Source: a virus. Taken from it: a DNA stretch of 35,973 nt. Within the stretch, counting starts at the first letter, position 1. The number at the start of each line of letters is the position of its first letter. A program made the translations under genes and the position numbers. Of this stretch, positions 14,806 through 22,404 are shown one piece after another. The stretch covers positions 1-35,973 of IMG/VR virus record IMGVR_UViG_3300046522_000628. One strand, written 5' to 3'. Below the pieces are notes generated by a model. That model ran no database searches, had not been told where the DNA came from, and saw only the letters and a program-made list of their open reading frames with translations.

Positions 14806-16944
14806 TCAGAGTGGGACCGTGTCGTCATCGGGCGGCCACGGCTCGGCGCCAGGCGGCGCGCGCGCACCCCCATCGCTGGCGCCCGGAGGCCCGTTGCGCT
14901 CGATCGACAGATCGATGTCGGCGCGCACCTCGCCCTTCTCGTCGATGAAATCCCATTCGTGCTTGGTCAGCCGGAAGCCGAGCCACTGGATGCCGTTCGA
15001 CGCCTTGTTGTCGAACCCGCGATCCTTCATCGCCCGCGTCAACCCCTTGTTGGACCAAGGGTTTTCGCCAGCCGCTTTGCACCAGCCGCAATACACCTTG
15101 TACAGCACCGACGATTGCGTCCGCGCGCCCTCATCCTCGGCCGTGCACAAGCGCAGGAAACTCGCCAGCGGGTCGCTGTCGTCGCGATAGGCCAGCGACT
15201 GCACCGTCACGTCCTCCGGCTCGACGAAGCCGTGCTGCATCCAGTCGATCGCCCCGCGCACCATCCATGCCAGGATGCCGGCATGTTCCTTCGCCAGCCG
15301 CGCGGGCAGCGTGCGGTCCTTCTCATGCGGCTCGAGGTGTGATTCCCACAACAACACCTTGGCGCGCCGCCAGATGCCCTCGGTCCCCTGGACGATATCG
15401 GGTTTCTTGTTGCACCAGATCGTCCATTTGAAGACCGGCACGAAGCGAAAGAACGACCGGAAATTGTCGCGCGCCAGCATCGGGTCGCCGCCCGTCACCG
15501 AATTGATCAGCGGCTCGTTGAACTTCGATCCCGGCCCCGGCTCGCCGCTGGTCAGGAAGCGCACGCCGGGCAGGCGCACGATGTCGGGCGTGGCCTGGTC
15601 GCCGCGCTTCTTGATCCCTTCGTCGAGGAACGTCTCGACATTGGTGATCTCGCCATAGTCGCCGGCCGCGTCGCGCGCGGCATTGCCCACCGTCGACTTG
15701 CCGTTCGCCGCGGTCGGCCCCCACCAGATATGGAAGATCTGCTCGCCGACATCGCCGGTCAGGCAATAGCCGAGCCACTGGCGCAGATAGCGGCGCCGCT
15801 CCTTTTTCGGCTGCGCCCACACCAGCAGCTTTTGCCATTCGTCGGCATCGGCCTCGGGATCATAGGCGCACGCGGTCAGCTTGGTCAGCATATGGTCGCG
15901 ATCGTGCGCGACCAGCTCGACCCGCGCCGGGCCGTCGTCGTCGGGCGGCAGGAAGCGCAGCGTGCCGTTATGGCAATTGAGCAGCATCGGGTCGGTGTCG
16001 AAATCGTTGATGTCGACCGTCACCCAGCGCCGCACCAGATTGGCAATGCAGCCGATATGCCCAGAGCTTTCCGACGAGATGCCCCAGCCCGCCAACTTCT
16101 TCGACAGCGGCTCAACCTTGGTGCTGGTCGACACCCCGCGATCCAGCGCGCCATCGACATCGACGTCGACCGGGCGGATATCGTGCGTGGCGAGGAAGCG
16201 GATGAACGCCTCGCCGCCCAGGCCGAGCCCAGCCGTCGAAAACCCGCTTGCCGAAACGAACTTCGATTCGTCCTGGATCGACCGGATGGTCGAGAATACC
16301 GCGCCCAGCACCTCGGCCGGCGTCGCGTCCTTTTCCTGCACCAGCACGCGATAGCGGCGCCCGTCATAGCCGAGCCAGCCCTTGGCCGTCGTATAGAGGA
16401 AATCGCGCCCGAACCGCTCGCGGAACCGCTCGGCATTGCCCATGTCGGTGCGCGCCATCGCCGCGCAACGCATCGTCACCAGGTCGCCGGTCAGGTCGTA
16501 CCCCTTGCGCACGCCCGCCCAGAACGACGCCTGCATCGCCGCCATGTCGTAATCGTCGGGATCGAAGTCGGCGAACGCTTCCTCGCCGTCGAAAAAGTCG
16601 ATCAGCCCGCCCCGCATCCTGCGCCCGAGCGCGAAGGCGAAGCCATTGGCCTGCTTGTCGGTGACGGTCGGCCGCTCGCGCTCGCGCCGCAGCCACGCCG
16701 CGTGGACGCGCCTGAGCGTCGCCTGCGCCCCCGCCCCCTGTTCGGACAGAGCAGGCCCCACGCTTCCATCCGGAAGCATGTCGTCATCGCTCAATCCCGG
16801 GGGTGGCGGGGGGAAGGTGGCGTCATAGCGCGCGCGCCACTCGGCGCGGTATTGCGCGCGTGTTTCCTCGTCGCCGATCGCGCCGGCCAGCGCCGCCAGA
16901 CGCTTCCAAAGCGCGGCCTTCGCCTCGGGGGTGCGGGGGGTCAC
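14806..16944 (-). CDS. D5/P4-type phage replicative helicase
   Basis: A 712-residue protein with the superfamily 3 helicase core of phage P4 alpha/poxvirus D5 type. Walker A is WGPTAANGKSTVG, with GKS at about residues 414-416; LPGVRFLTSGEPGPGSKFNE and FRFVPVFKWTIWCNKKPDI follow as the expected later motifs. A D5_N-like region precedes it. A C-terminal winged-helix segment is suggested by LYKVYCGWCKAAGENPWS. No zinc or TOPRIM-type primase motif is visible at the N-terminus, so priming is probably done by the separate primase encoded upstream. The start is GTG 16944, overlapping the methyltransferase stop (GTGA). Confidence 0.9.
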   Translation of the reverse strand: MTPRTPEAKAALWKRLAALAGAIGDEETRAQYRAEWRARYDATFPPPPPGLSDDDMLPDGSVGPALSEQGAGAQATLRRVHAAWLRRERERPTVTDKQANGFAFALGRRMRGGLIDFFDGEEAFADFDPDDYDMAAMQASFWAGVRKGYDLTGDLVTMRCAAMARTDMGNAERFRERFGRDFLYTTAKGWLGYDGRRYRVLVQEKDATPAEVLGAVFSTIRSIQDESKFVSASGFSTAGLGLGGEAFIRFLATHDIRPVDVDVDGALDRGVSTSTKVEPLSKKLAGWGISSESSGHIGCIANLVRRWVTVDINDFDTDPMLLNCHNGTLRFLPPDDDGPARVELVAHDRDHMLTKLTACAYDPEADADEWQKLLVWAQPKKERRRYLRQWLGYCLTGDVGEQIFHIWWGPTAANGKSTVGNAARDAAGDYGEITNVETFLDEGIKKRGDQATPDIVRLPGVRFLTSGEPGPGSKFNEPLINSVTGGDPMLARDNFRSFFRFVPVFKWTIWCNKKPDIVQGTEGIWRRAKVLLWESHLEPHEKDRTLPARLAKEHAGILAWMVRGAIDWMQHGFVEPEDVTVQSLAYRDDSDPLASFLRLCTAEDEGARTQSSVLYKVYCGWCKAAGENPWSNKGLTRAMKDRGFDNKASNGIQWLGFRLTKHEWDFIDEKGEVRADIDLSIERNGPPGASDGGARAPPGAEPWPPDDDTVPL

Positions 16945-18590
16945 GCGGCGGGCTCGGCGGCGCGCTGCGCGGCGATGACGTCGGCGAGGCCGCGTCCGAT
17001 CCAGCGCATGCAATTGACCGCCTGGCTGTTGCCCAGCGCCTTGTAGCGCGGGCCGTCAGCGGCCGGCTTGCCGCGATAGGTGATCGCGGTGAAGCCATCG
17101 GGCACGCCCATCAGCCGCTCGCATTCGGTCGGCGTCAGGCGCCGGACCTGCCAACCCTGGCGGATGCCGTCGAACTGGTTGTCGGCCGCGCTTTGCGTCC
17201 TTCCCTGCAAGGTCGGCGCGACATCACCTTCCCAGGCGAACCCGTTGCTATTCTGGCTGACGCTGAAGGCGACCGCCGGCGGGTGCGACGTCGAAAGGCT
17301 CGGGGAAGGATCGCCGTCCTCTCCAACGCCCATCCCTGGTGCTCCTCCCGACGACCCGGCGCGGCGGTTGTTGGTCATCTTTTCGCCGCGACCGGCCTGC
17401 CGCATGTCGATCGGGATAATCGGGGTGCCGCGCCCCTTCCCGTCCTCGCTCGCGTCGAAGCCCTCGGCGCGCAGCGCATGGGCGACGCCGATCGTATAGC
17501 CATCGGTGTCGAGCGGGGGCGACCGATCGCCATATTGGCACACGTCGGATTGCCGCGCGTCGAACGCATGCGCGACCAGATTCTTGTCGTCTTCGTCGCG
17601 ACGGCCCGAATAGCCCGCGCCTGCCTTGCGCTCACCCCCCTTGGTCAGCGTCGCCGCGACCTGCTGGGTGATGAACGTCTCGCTGTCGAAGTCGAGTCTG
17701 CCATGCGGTCCGCCATGCGCGCTCCTGGCGGTCGCGACGTCAATAGGCCCGCGCGTATCGTTGCCGCCAAATGCGACGAGATGACTATGCCCGTGATTGG
17801 CGTCCTGCCCGCTGCACCCTTGCAGCCGACCATAGCTGGCGTCGATCGTCGCAACCGTGTCGGCGATCAGTCCTCCATCGCAGTCGAAATCGGTGCCGAG
17901 CCCACCACCGCCGCGAGTGCGCGCGCTAAGAGTTGGGGCAGTTCCTTCCCCCGTTTCGCGGCGCGGCGCAGGATCCCCGCGCAGGCTTTCGCGCTCAAAT
18001 AATACCGCCGCGGGACCGGCCTGGTCTCCAAGATGTGCGACAACGAACAGACGCTTGCGTCGCTGGGGCACGGCCCGCGCTAACCGGTCCACACGGATAT
18101 ATTGAGCGTCCAGCACTCGCCACGCGAACCCATACCCGAGCTCGCCCAGGAACCCGAGGAAGGTTCCCATCGTCCTTCCTCCGTCATGCGACAGGAATCC
18201 GGGGACATTCTCCCACGCCAGCCAGCCGGCGCGAACGCGTCGAGCCAGCGCCAGGAATTCGAGTGTGAGGTTGCCGCGCGGGTCGTCCAGTCCGAGCCGC
18301 TTTCCGGCGACGGAGAAGGCCTGGCAGGGGGTGCCGCCGGCAAGAAGGTCAACTGGCCCGACATGATGATCCTCGATTTGGGTGAAGTCGCCGAACAGCG
18401 GGGTGACGTTGCTGCCGGGCGCGAAGCGGTGATCCCAATCGACCGCGACGGCATGGTGCCGCTGCTCGAGGATCGCGCGCGGGAACGGCTCGATCTCCGA
18501 ATAGCCGACGCATTTGAACGGCAGGCCCTCCCACGCCAGCGTGATCGCCGAATAGCCCGAGCAGACGTCGAGATAGCGGATCGGGGTCAA
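16941..18590 (-). CDS. DNA (cytosine-5) methyltransferase
   Basis: A 549-residue C5 methyltransferase acting on phage or host DNA. Visible motifs: I, YLDVCSGYSAITLAWEG (about residues 6-22); IV, GGTPCQAFSVAG with the catalytic Cys at about 89; VI, WENVPGF; VIII, PQRRKRLFVV at about 173; IX, RRLTPTECERLMGVPDGF at about 483; X, GNSQAVNCMRWIG. The region between VIII and IX, which holds target recognition, is about 300 residues and unusually long. The start is TTG 18590, overlapping the primase stop (TTGA), with GGGGGAGG just upstream. It probably protects phage DNA from restriction; no partner endonuclease is seen. Confidence 0.93.
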   Translation of the reverse strand: MTPIRYLDVCSGYSAITLAWEGLPFKCVGYSEIEPFPRAILEQRHHAVAVDWDHRFAPGSNVTPLFGDFTQIEDHHVGPVDLLAGGTPCQAFSVAGKRLGLDDPRGNLTLEFLALARRVRAGWLAWENVPGFLSHDGGRTMGTFLGFLGELGYGFAWRVLDAQYIRVDRLARAVPQRRKRLFVVAHLGDQAGPAAVLFERESLRGDPAPRRETGEGTAPTLSARTRGGGGLGTDFDCDGGLIADTVATIDASYGRLQGCSGQDANHGHSHLVAFGGNDTRGPIDVATARSAHGGPHGRLDFDSETFITQQVAATLTKGGERKAGAGYSGRRDEDDKNLVAHAFDARQSDVCQYGDRSPPLDTDGYTIGVAHALRAEGFDASEDGKGRGTPIIPIDMRQAGRGEKMTNNRRAGSSGGAPGMGVGEDGDPSPSLSTSHPPAVAFSVSQNSNGFAWEGDVAPTLQGRTQSAADNQFDGIRQGWQVRRLTPTECERLMGVPDGFTAITYRGKPAADGPRYKALGNSQAVNCMRWIGRGLADVIAAQRAAEPAA

Positions 18591-19714
18591 GCCGCCTCCC
18601 CCACCAATGCATCGAACAGGAACGCCGACAGCGGCACCGCCTCGGCCAGCACGCGCTCGACGCCGTCGCGGCCCCCACCTTCCGACTCTGGCGCCCGCGC
18701 CAGATCGTCGGGATCCATCCCGTCGGGCAGCAGCGCGATCGCCAGGCTGGCGCCCGGCCCCAGCATCGGCATCGCGCGCTCGCATGCCTTCACCGCGGCC
18801 CGCCTGCCGGCGGCGTCGCCGTCGAACAGCAGGATCGGGCAATGGTGCACGCGCCACGCGCGCTCGAGTTGCTCGGGGGTCAGCGCGGTGCCCATCGGCG
18901 CGATCACCTCGGCCACGCCGGCGCCGTCGAGCGCGATCGCGTCGAAATAGCCCTCGACGATCACCAGCCGCCGCTTGTCGCGCGATGCCGGCGCCGCGCG
19001 GTGCAGGTTGAACAGCGTCCGCCCCTTGTCGAAATGCGGGCCCTCGGCGCTGTTGATGTACTTGGCGTCCGCGTTCGCCGAGATCGCCCGCCCGCCAAAG
19101 CCGATCACGCGCCCCCTGGCGTCGTGGATCGGGATCATGATGCGCTGGCGGAACCGGTCGCGCCAACCGTTGAGGGTGTCGATCAGCAGCCCCGCCGCTT
19201 CCAGCGCGCGCGGCTCCGCCCCGCACCCGCTGACCGAGGACGATCCCGGCGCCAGCCCCAGCCCGAACCGCGCGATCGCCGCATCGCCGACTCCCCGCTC
19301 GGCCAATATCGCGCGCGCGCGCGGCTCGCCCACCAGCCGCTCGGCATACCAGTCGGCCGCGCGCTCGATCACGCCCCGCGCATCCTCGATCGCCGCCTCG
19401 CGCCGGGCATAGTCGGGCGACGGCGCCGGCACCTCGAGCCCGGCGCGCTCGGCCAGCTCGCGCACCGCGTCGATGAAGCCCAGCCCCTGCTGTTCGGTCA
19501 TCCAGCGGATCGCGTCGCCATGCGCCGAACAGCCGAAGCAATGGTAGAAACCCTTGTCGTCGTTGACGTAGAACGACGCGGTCTTTTCGCTGTGGAACGG
19601 GCAGCACCCCTTGTGCTCGCGCCCGGCCTTGGTCAGCTTGACCGTCGCGCCGACCAGCGCCGACAGCGAGGTGCGCGCGCGTAGCTCGTCCAGGAATTGC
19701 GGCGTCAACGACAA
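18587..19714 (-). CDS. DnaG-type primase lacking the helicase-binding domain
   Basis: A 375-residue primase, about 60% of full DnaG length. The CHC2 zinc domain shows C38, H41, C59 and C62 (CPFHSEK, YHCFGCSAHGDA). The polymerase domain has RFRQRIMIPIHDARGRVIGF at about 187-206, and the TOPRIM fold has VEGYFDA (Glu254) and FDGDAAGRR (about 297-305). The DnaB-interaction domain is absent, so it should work with the phage D5-type helicase instead. Translation seems to start with TTG 19714 or 19708; no strong ribosome site is present. A terminator-like hairpin lies just upstream, so expression may be controlled by read-through. Confidence 0.92.
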   Translation of the reverse strand: MSLTPQFLDELRARTSLSALVGATVKLTKAGREHKGCCPFHSEKTASFYVNDDKGFYHCFGCSAHGDAIRWMTEQQGLGFIDAVRELAERAGLEVPAPSPDYARREAAIEDARGVIERAADWYAERLVGEPRARAILAERGVGDAAIARFGLGLAPGSSSVSGCGAEPRALEAAGLLIDTLNGWRDRFRQRIMIPIHDARGRVIGFGGRAISANADAKYINSAEGPHFDKGRTLFNLHRAAPASRDKRRLVIVEGYFDAIALDGAGVAEVIAPMGTALTPEQLERAWRVHHCPILLFDGDAAGRRAAVKACERAMPMLGPGASLAIALLPDGMDPDDLARAPESEGGGRDGVERVLAEAVPLSAFLFDALVGEAA

Positions 19715-19738
19715 AGGAACCCACCCCCGAAATACCGG

Positions 19739-19762
19739 AAAAAATGACCGCTGCCCCAGCGG
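19739..19762 (-). terminator. Intrinsic terminator-like hairpin before the primase gene
   Basis: On the minus strand CCGCTG and CAGCGG (19762-19757 and 19753-19748) form a six-base-pair stem with a three-base loop, followed after three bases by six Ts (19744-19739). It is in the gap between the membrane-protein and primase genes. Genes below it would need read-through, another promoter or antitermination. Confidence 0.72.
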
Positions 19763-19786
19763 CCGATTAGTAGTGCGCGGGCGGCG

Positions 19787-20065
19787 TCAGGTCGGGGGCG
19801 TGCGGTATGACGTGTCCGACATGATCGCGAACGACCTGCGCTCGACGATCTCCATCCACCGCCAATCGGGGTCGAAGTGGTCGCCGACATTGACCGGATA
19901 CCAGGCCAACCAACGCGACCATTGCTTGGTCGGGCCGATCGCGCGGCGCTTTAGCCACGCGAGCCCAGCAAGCGCGAACCCGCCGGCAACAACCGGGATG
20001 GCGACGACAGCCAGGGGTGCCGACACCGTGATGCCTAGCCATGCCGGGATAGGACCGAGTTTCAT
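19787..20065 (-). CDS. Small membrane protein, hypothetical
   Basis: A 92-residue protein with one strong hydrophobic stretch at about residues 8-36 (WLGITVSAPLAVVAIPVVAG and following), then a basic and Trp-rich soluble part (LKRRAIGPTKQWSRWLAWYP). It is likely anchored in the inner membrane with the C-terminus inside. The ATG at 20065 overlaps the stop of the zinc-finger gene upstream. It ends 24 bases before the hairpin that precedes the primase gene. The function is unknown. Confidence 0.72.
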   Translation of the reverse strand: MKLGPIPAWLGITVSAPLAVVAIPVVAGGFALAGLAWLKRRAIGPTKQWSRWLAWYPVNVGDHFDPDWRWMEIVERRSFAIMSDTSYRTPPT

Positions 20066-20328
20066 GTGCCAACCTCCATCTGAGAATCACCCTCGCCCAG
20101 CCGCCGCGCGGCGATCGCCGCCGGGGCGCGGGTCAGCCAGGCGATCGCGGCGACCGCCGCCGCGCCCACCTTGTGCGGCGCCTTGGCCCGCCGCGCCGCC
20201 TCGATCGGCGCGCGCAGATATTCCGGCAGGCGGCGCCAGCATGGCTTGCACACCGCCTCCCAATGCTGCCGCGTGTTGGGACAGCCCGGCACCGGGCAAT
20301 CGTGCGCCGTGAACCGCGTCCGCTTCAT
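20062..20328 (-). CDS. Small zinc-finger-like phage protein
   Basis: An 88-residue protein with a four-cysteine cluster, CPVPGCPN near residue 11 and CKPCWRRLP near residue 27, followed by an Ala/Arg-rich helical tail. The cluster is like those of small phage zinc-binding proteins that contact DNA or protein; no specific role is known to me. The ATG at 20328 overlaps the methyltransferase stop (ATGA) and its own stop overlaps the next start, so three genes are coupled. Confidence 0.75.
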   Translation of the reverse strand: MKRTRFTAHDCPVPGCPNTRQHWEAVCKPCWRRLPEYLRAPIEAARRAKAPHKVGAAAVAAIAWLTRAPAAIAARRLGEGDSQMEVGT

Positions 20329-21746
20329 GCCGCTGCCTCGATCTCGGGGTCACCGAACAGCGGCCCGGCCGCGTGGTGGCGCGGGGGCAGCGTCGTCTCG
20401 ACGCGGACGAAGCCGGCCGCCAGGCGCTCGCGCGCGATCTCGGCATAGTCGGGATTGAGCTCGATCAGGATCGCGTCGCGGCCGAGCCGGTCGGCGACCA
20501 GCCCGGTCGTGCCCGCGCCGCCGAACGGGTCGAGCACGACGCCGCCCTTGGGACAGCCCGCCAGGATGCACGGCGCGACCAGCGCCGGCGGAAAGGTCGC
20601 GAAATGCGCGCCCGAAAAGCTGGCGGTCGCGATGTCCCACACTTCGGGCGGGACGATCGCCGACAAATCGGGCTCGTAGCTGCGGAGAAGGCGGCCGGGC
20701 TGGACAGCGCCGCGTTCCTCGGCCTGATCCCATCGCGCATTGAAACCGGAATAGCGACGCCCGGCCCCGTCGGTCGTCGGGTACTTGTCGATCTTGGCAC
20801 CCTTCTGACGGCCCTGCCGATGGAAGCTGCCATGCCCGCCCGCGCCGGTGTCCCAGCTATCTGGCGCCTTGCCGTCGGCCGGGGTCGCGCGGCGCATCGC
20901 CACCGCCCCGGCATCGTAATAACTCCCGATCCGCGACCAGCGCGCGCCGTCCTGGTCGGGCTTGGTCACCAGCGCGCAGCGTTGCGACAGATCCGGATCG
21001 AAGCTCAGCTCGCCGGTGTCGCGCGCGCGCCAGATATCGGCGTCGTTCGACTTGGTCAGCAGGAATATCTTTTCATGCGCGACGCTGGGTCGATACGCCC
21101 CCGACGAATCGGGCATCGCGTTGGGCTTGCCCCACACGATCTCGCTGCGCACCCACCAGCCGGCATCCTGCAGCGCGATCGCCAGCCGGTTCGGGATCAT
21201 GCACAGGTCTTTGGGTTTCAGGAAACCGCCGGCGACGATGCGGCCACCATGCGAACCGGCGAGATTACCGCGATTCTGCCCGCTGCCCGATCGCTCGGTC
21301 TTCTCATAGCCGCCGATATAGACCGCACCTGCAGGCGCATTGCCGCCGCCGCGCCGCTTGGTGCCGTTGGCCGCTTCGTTCGGTTTGCCCGGCATCGCGC
21401 CATAGACCGGCCCGACCGTCGAGAACGGCTTGTCGCGGAACGTGCGGTCGTCGACGCCCTCGGCCTTGGTCGCCGCCGCGCTGCGCCCGTTCGGCGCGGT
21501 CGCATAGCAATCGCCGTAATTGAGCCACAGCGACCCGTGCGGCTTGAGCACGCGGCGCACTTCCTCGAACAATTCGACCATCGCGTCGAGATGCTCGCCC
21601 AGCGTCGGCTCGAGCCCGAGCTGCCCCGCGACGTCATAGTCGCGCAGCCCCCAATAAGGCGGCGAGGTGACGCACTGGTCGACACTGTCGCCGGGCAGCT
21701 TGCGCAACTCGGCCAGCGCATCGCCGATGATGATGCGGACGGTCAC
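20325..21746 (-). CDS. Beta-class DNA amino-methyltransferase (N6-adenine or N4-cytosine)
   Basis: A 473-residue DNA methyltransferase. The catalytic motif TSPPYWGLRDY is near residue 28 and the AdoMet-binding motif DPFGGAGTTGLVADRLGRD starts near 406, giving the IV-then-I order of the beta class. The region between (about 70-380) carries target recognition, including SEIVWGKPNAMPDSSGAYRP and HEKIFLLTKS. The TSPPY form of motif IV does not settle adenine versus cytosine. It starts at GTG 21746, overlapping the upstream stop (GTGA); the longer frame to 21881 lies over the next gene. No cognate nuclease is present, so it is an orphan, probably anti-restriction or regulatory. Confidence 0.93.
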   Translation of the reverse strand: MTVRIIIGDALAELRKLPGDSVDQCVTSPPYWGLRDYDVAGQLGLEPTLGEHLDAMVELFEEVRRVLKPHGSLWLNYGDCYATAPNGRSAAATKAEGVDDRTFRDKPFSTVGPVYGAMPGKPNEAANGTKRRGGGNAPAGAVYIGGYEKTERSGSGQNRGNLAGSHGGRIVAGGFLKPKDLCMIPNRLAIALQDAGWWVRSEIVWGKPNAMPDSSGAYRPSVAHEKIFLLTKSNDADIWRARDTGELSFDPDLSQRCALVTKPDQDGARWSRIGSYYDAGAVAMRRATPADGKAPDSWDTGAGGHGSFHRQGRQKGAKIDKYPTTDGAGRRYSGFNARWDQAEERGAVQPGRLLRSYEPDLSAIVPPEVWDIATASFSGAHFATFPPALVAPCILAGCPKGGVVLDPFGGAGTTGLVADRLGRDAILIELNPDYAEIARERLAAGFVRVETTLPPRHHAAGPLFGDPEIEAAA

Positions 21747-21958
21747 TCGGGCACCCGAACCGGTTCGTCGCGGAACCAGCAAAAGCGCTCGCGCGGCCAA
21801 TGAATGTAATGGTGCTCGCCGCCTGTCTCGGCATCGTAGCGGCTGATAACGAGCACGGTGTTGCCCGCCGTCCAGAACCATGTCTTCACGCGATCATAGA
21901 CGACCTGCGAGGTGCTATCGTCGCGATAGAGGGTCAGCTTGCGCTCGGCCCGGTTCAT
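21743..21958 (-). CDS. Small hypothetical protein
   Basis: A 71-residue soluble protein rich in aromatic and charged residues (VYDRVKTWFWTAGNTVLVIS, HHYIHWPRERFCWF). It starts at ATG 21958, overlapping the ASCH gene stop, and its stop overlaps the methyltransferase GTG start. The tight coupling on both sides supports a real gene. I recognise no family; a strand-rich fold is suggested by the alternating hydrophobic pattern. Confidence 0.7.
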   Translation of the reverse strand: MNRAERKLTLYRDDSTSQVVYDRVKTWFWTAGNTVLVISRYDAETGGEHHYIHWPRERFCWFRDEPVRVPE

Positions 21959-22404
21959 GCGAACAGAGCCCGCTGCAGCGCAGGCTCGGGCGCGAGGCCG
22001 AACAACTCATCGGGCACGTCAAAAAAACCCTGCATCCCGCGAAACGGGATCGGCTCGGCGAGCGCGACCACGTCGGTCAGCACGAAGCCGAAGCGACGCG
22101 GGCCATAATTGCCGAACGCTTCCTCGGTCGCGCTGATCTTCCCGATCAGCTGCTCGCTCTTGCTGCAGGCGGTCAGCGTCGCCGTGGCGATGATCGCGCC
22201 CAGCGGCGGGTTGCGCAGGCGCTCGTCAAACCGGCCCGCGAAGTCGGCCGCGAACTCACGTTCCTCGCCGGTCCAGCGTTTGGCCGCATGGATCGCGATC
22301 GGCCCGCGCACGCCGGTCCACCAATGGCGCGTCTCGATCGACTTGAGACCGATCGCGACCGCCGATGCCCAGGGTTGCCAAAGAGACAGCGCCTTCACGG
22401 TCAA
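21955..22404 (-). CDS. ASCH domain protein
   Basis: A 149-residue protein whose N-terminus, KALSLWQPWASAVAIGLKSI followed by ETRHW, is the hallmark of the ASCH/PUA-like fold. HAAKRW and the late GFVLTDVVALAEPIPFRGMQG segment fit the same fold. ASCH proteins bind RNA or modified nucleosides; one bacterial member is an N4-acetylcytidine amidohydrolase. The exact activity here is unknown. The start is either TTG 22404, which overlaps the dnaN stop (TTGA), or GTG 22398. It sits in the coupled gene chain between the sliding clamp and the methyltransferase. Confidence 0.85.
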   Translation of the reverse strand: MTVKALSLWQPWASAVAIGLKSIETRHWWTGVRGPIAIHAAKRWTGEEREFAADFAGRFDERLRNPPLGAIIATATLTACSKSEQLIGKISATEEAFGNYGPRRFGFVLTDVVALAEPIPFRGMQGFFDVPDELFGLAPEPALQRALFA

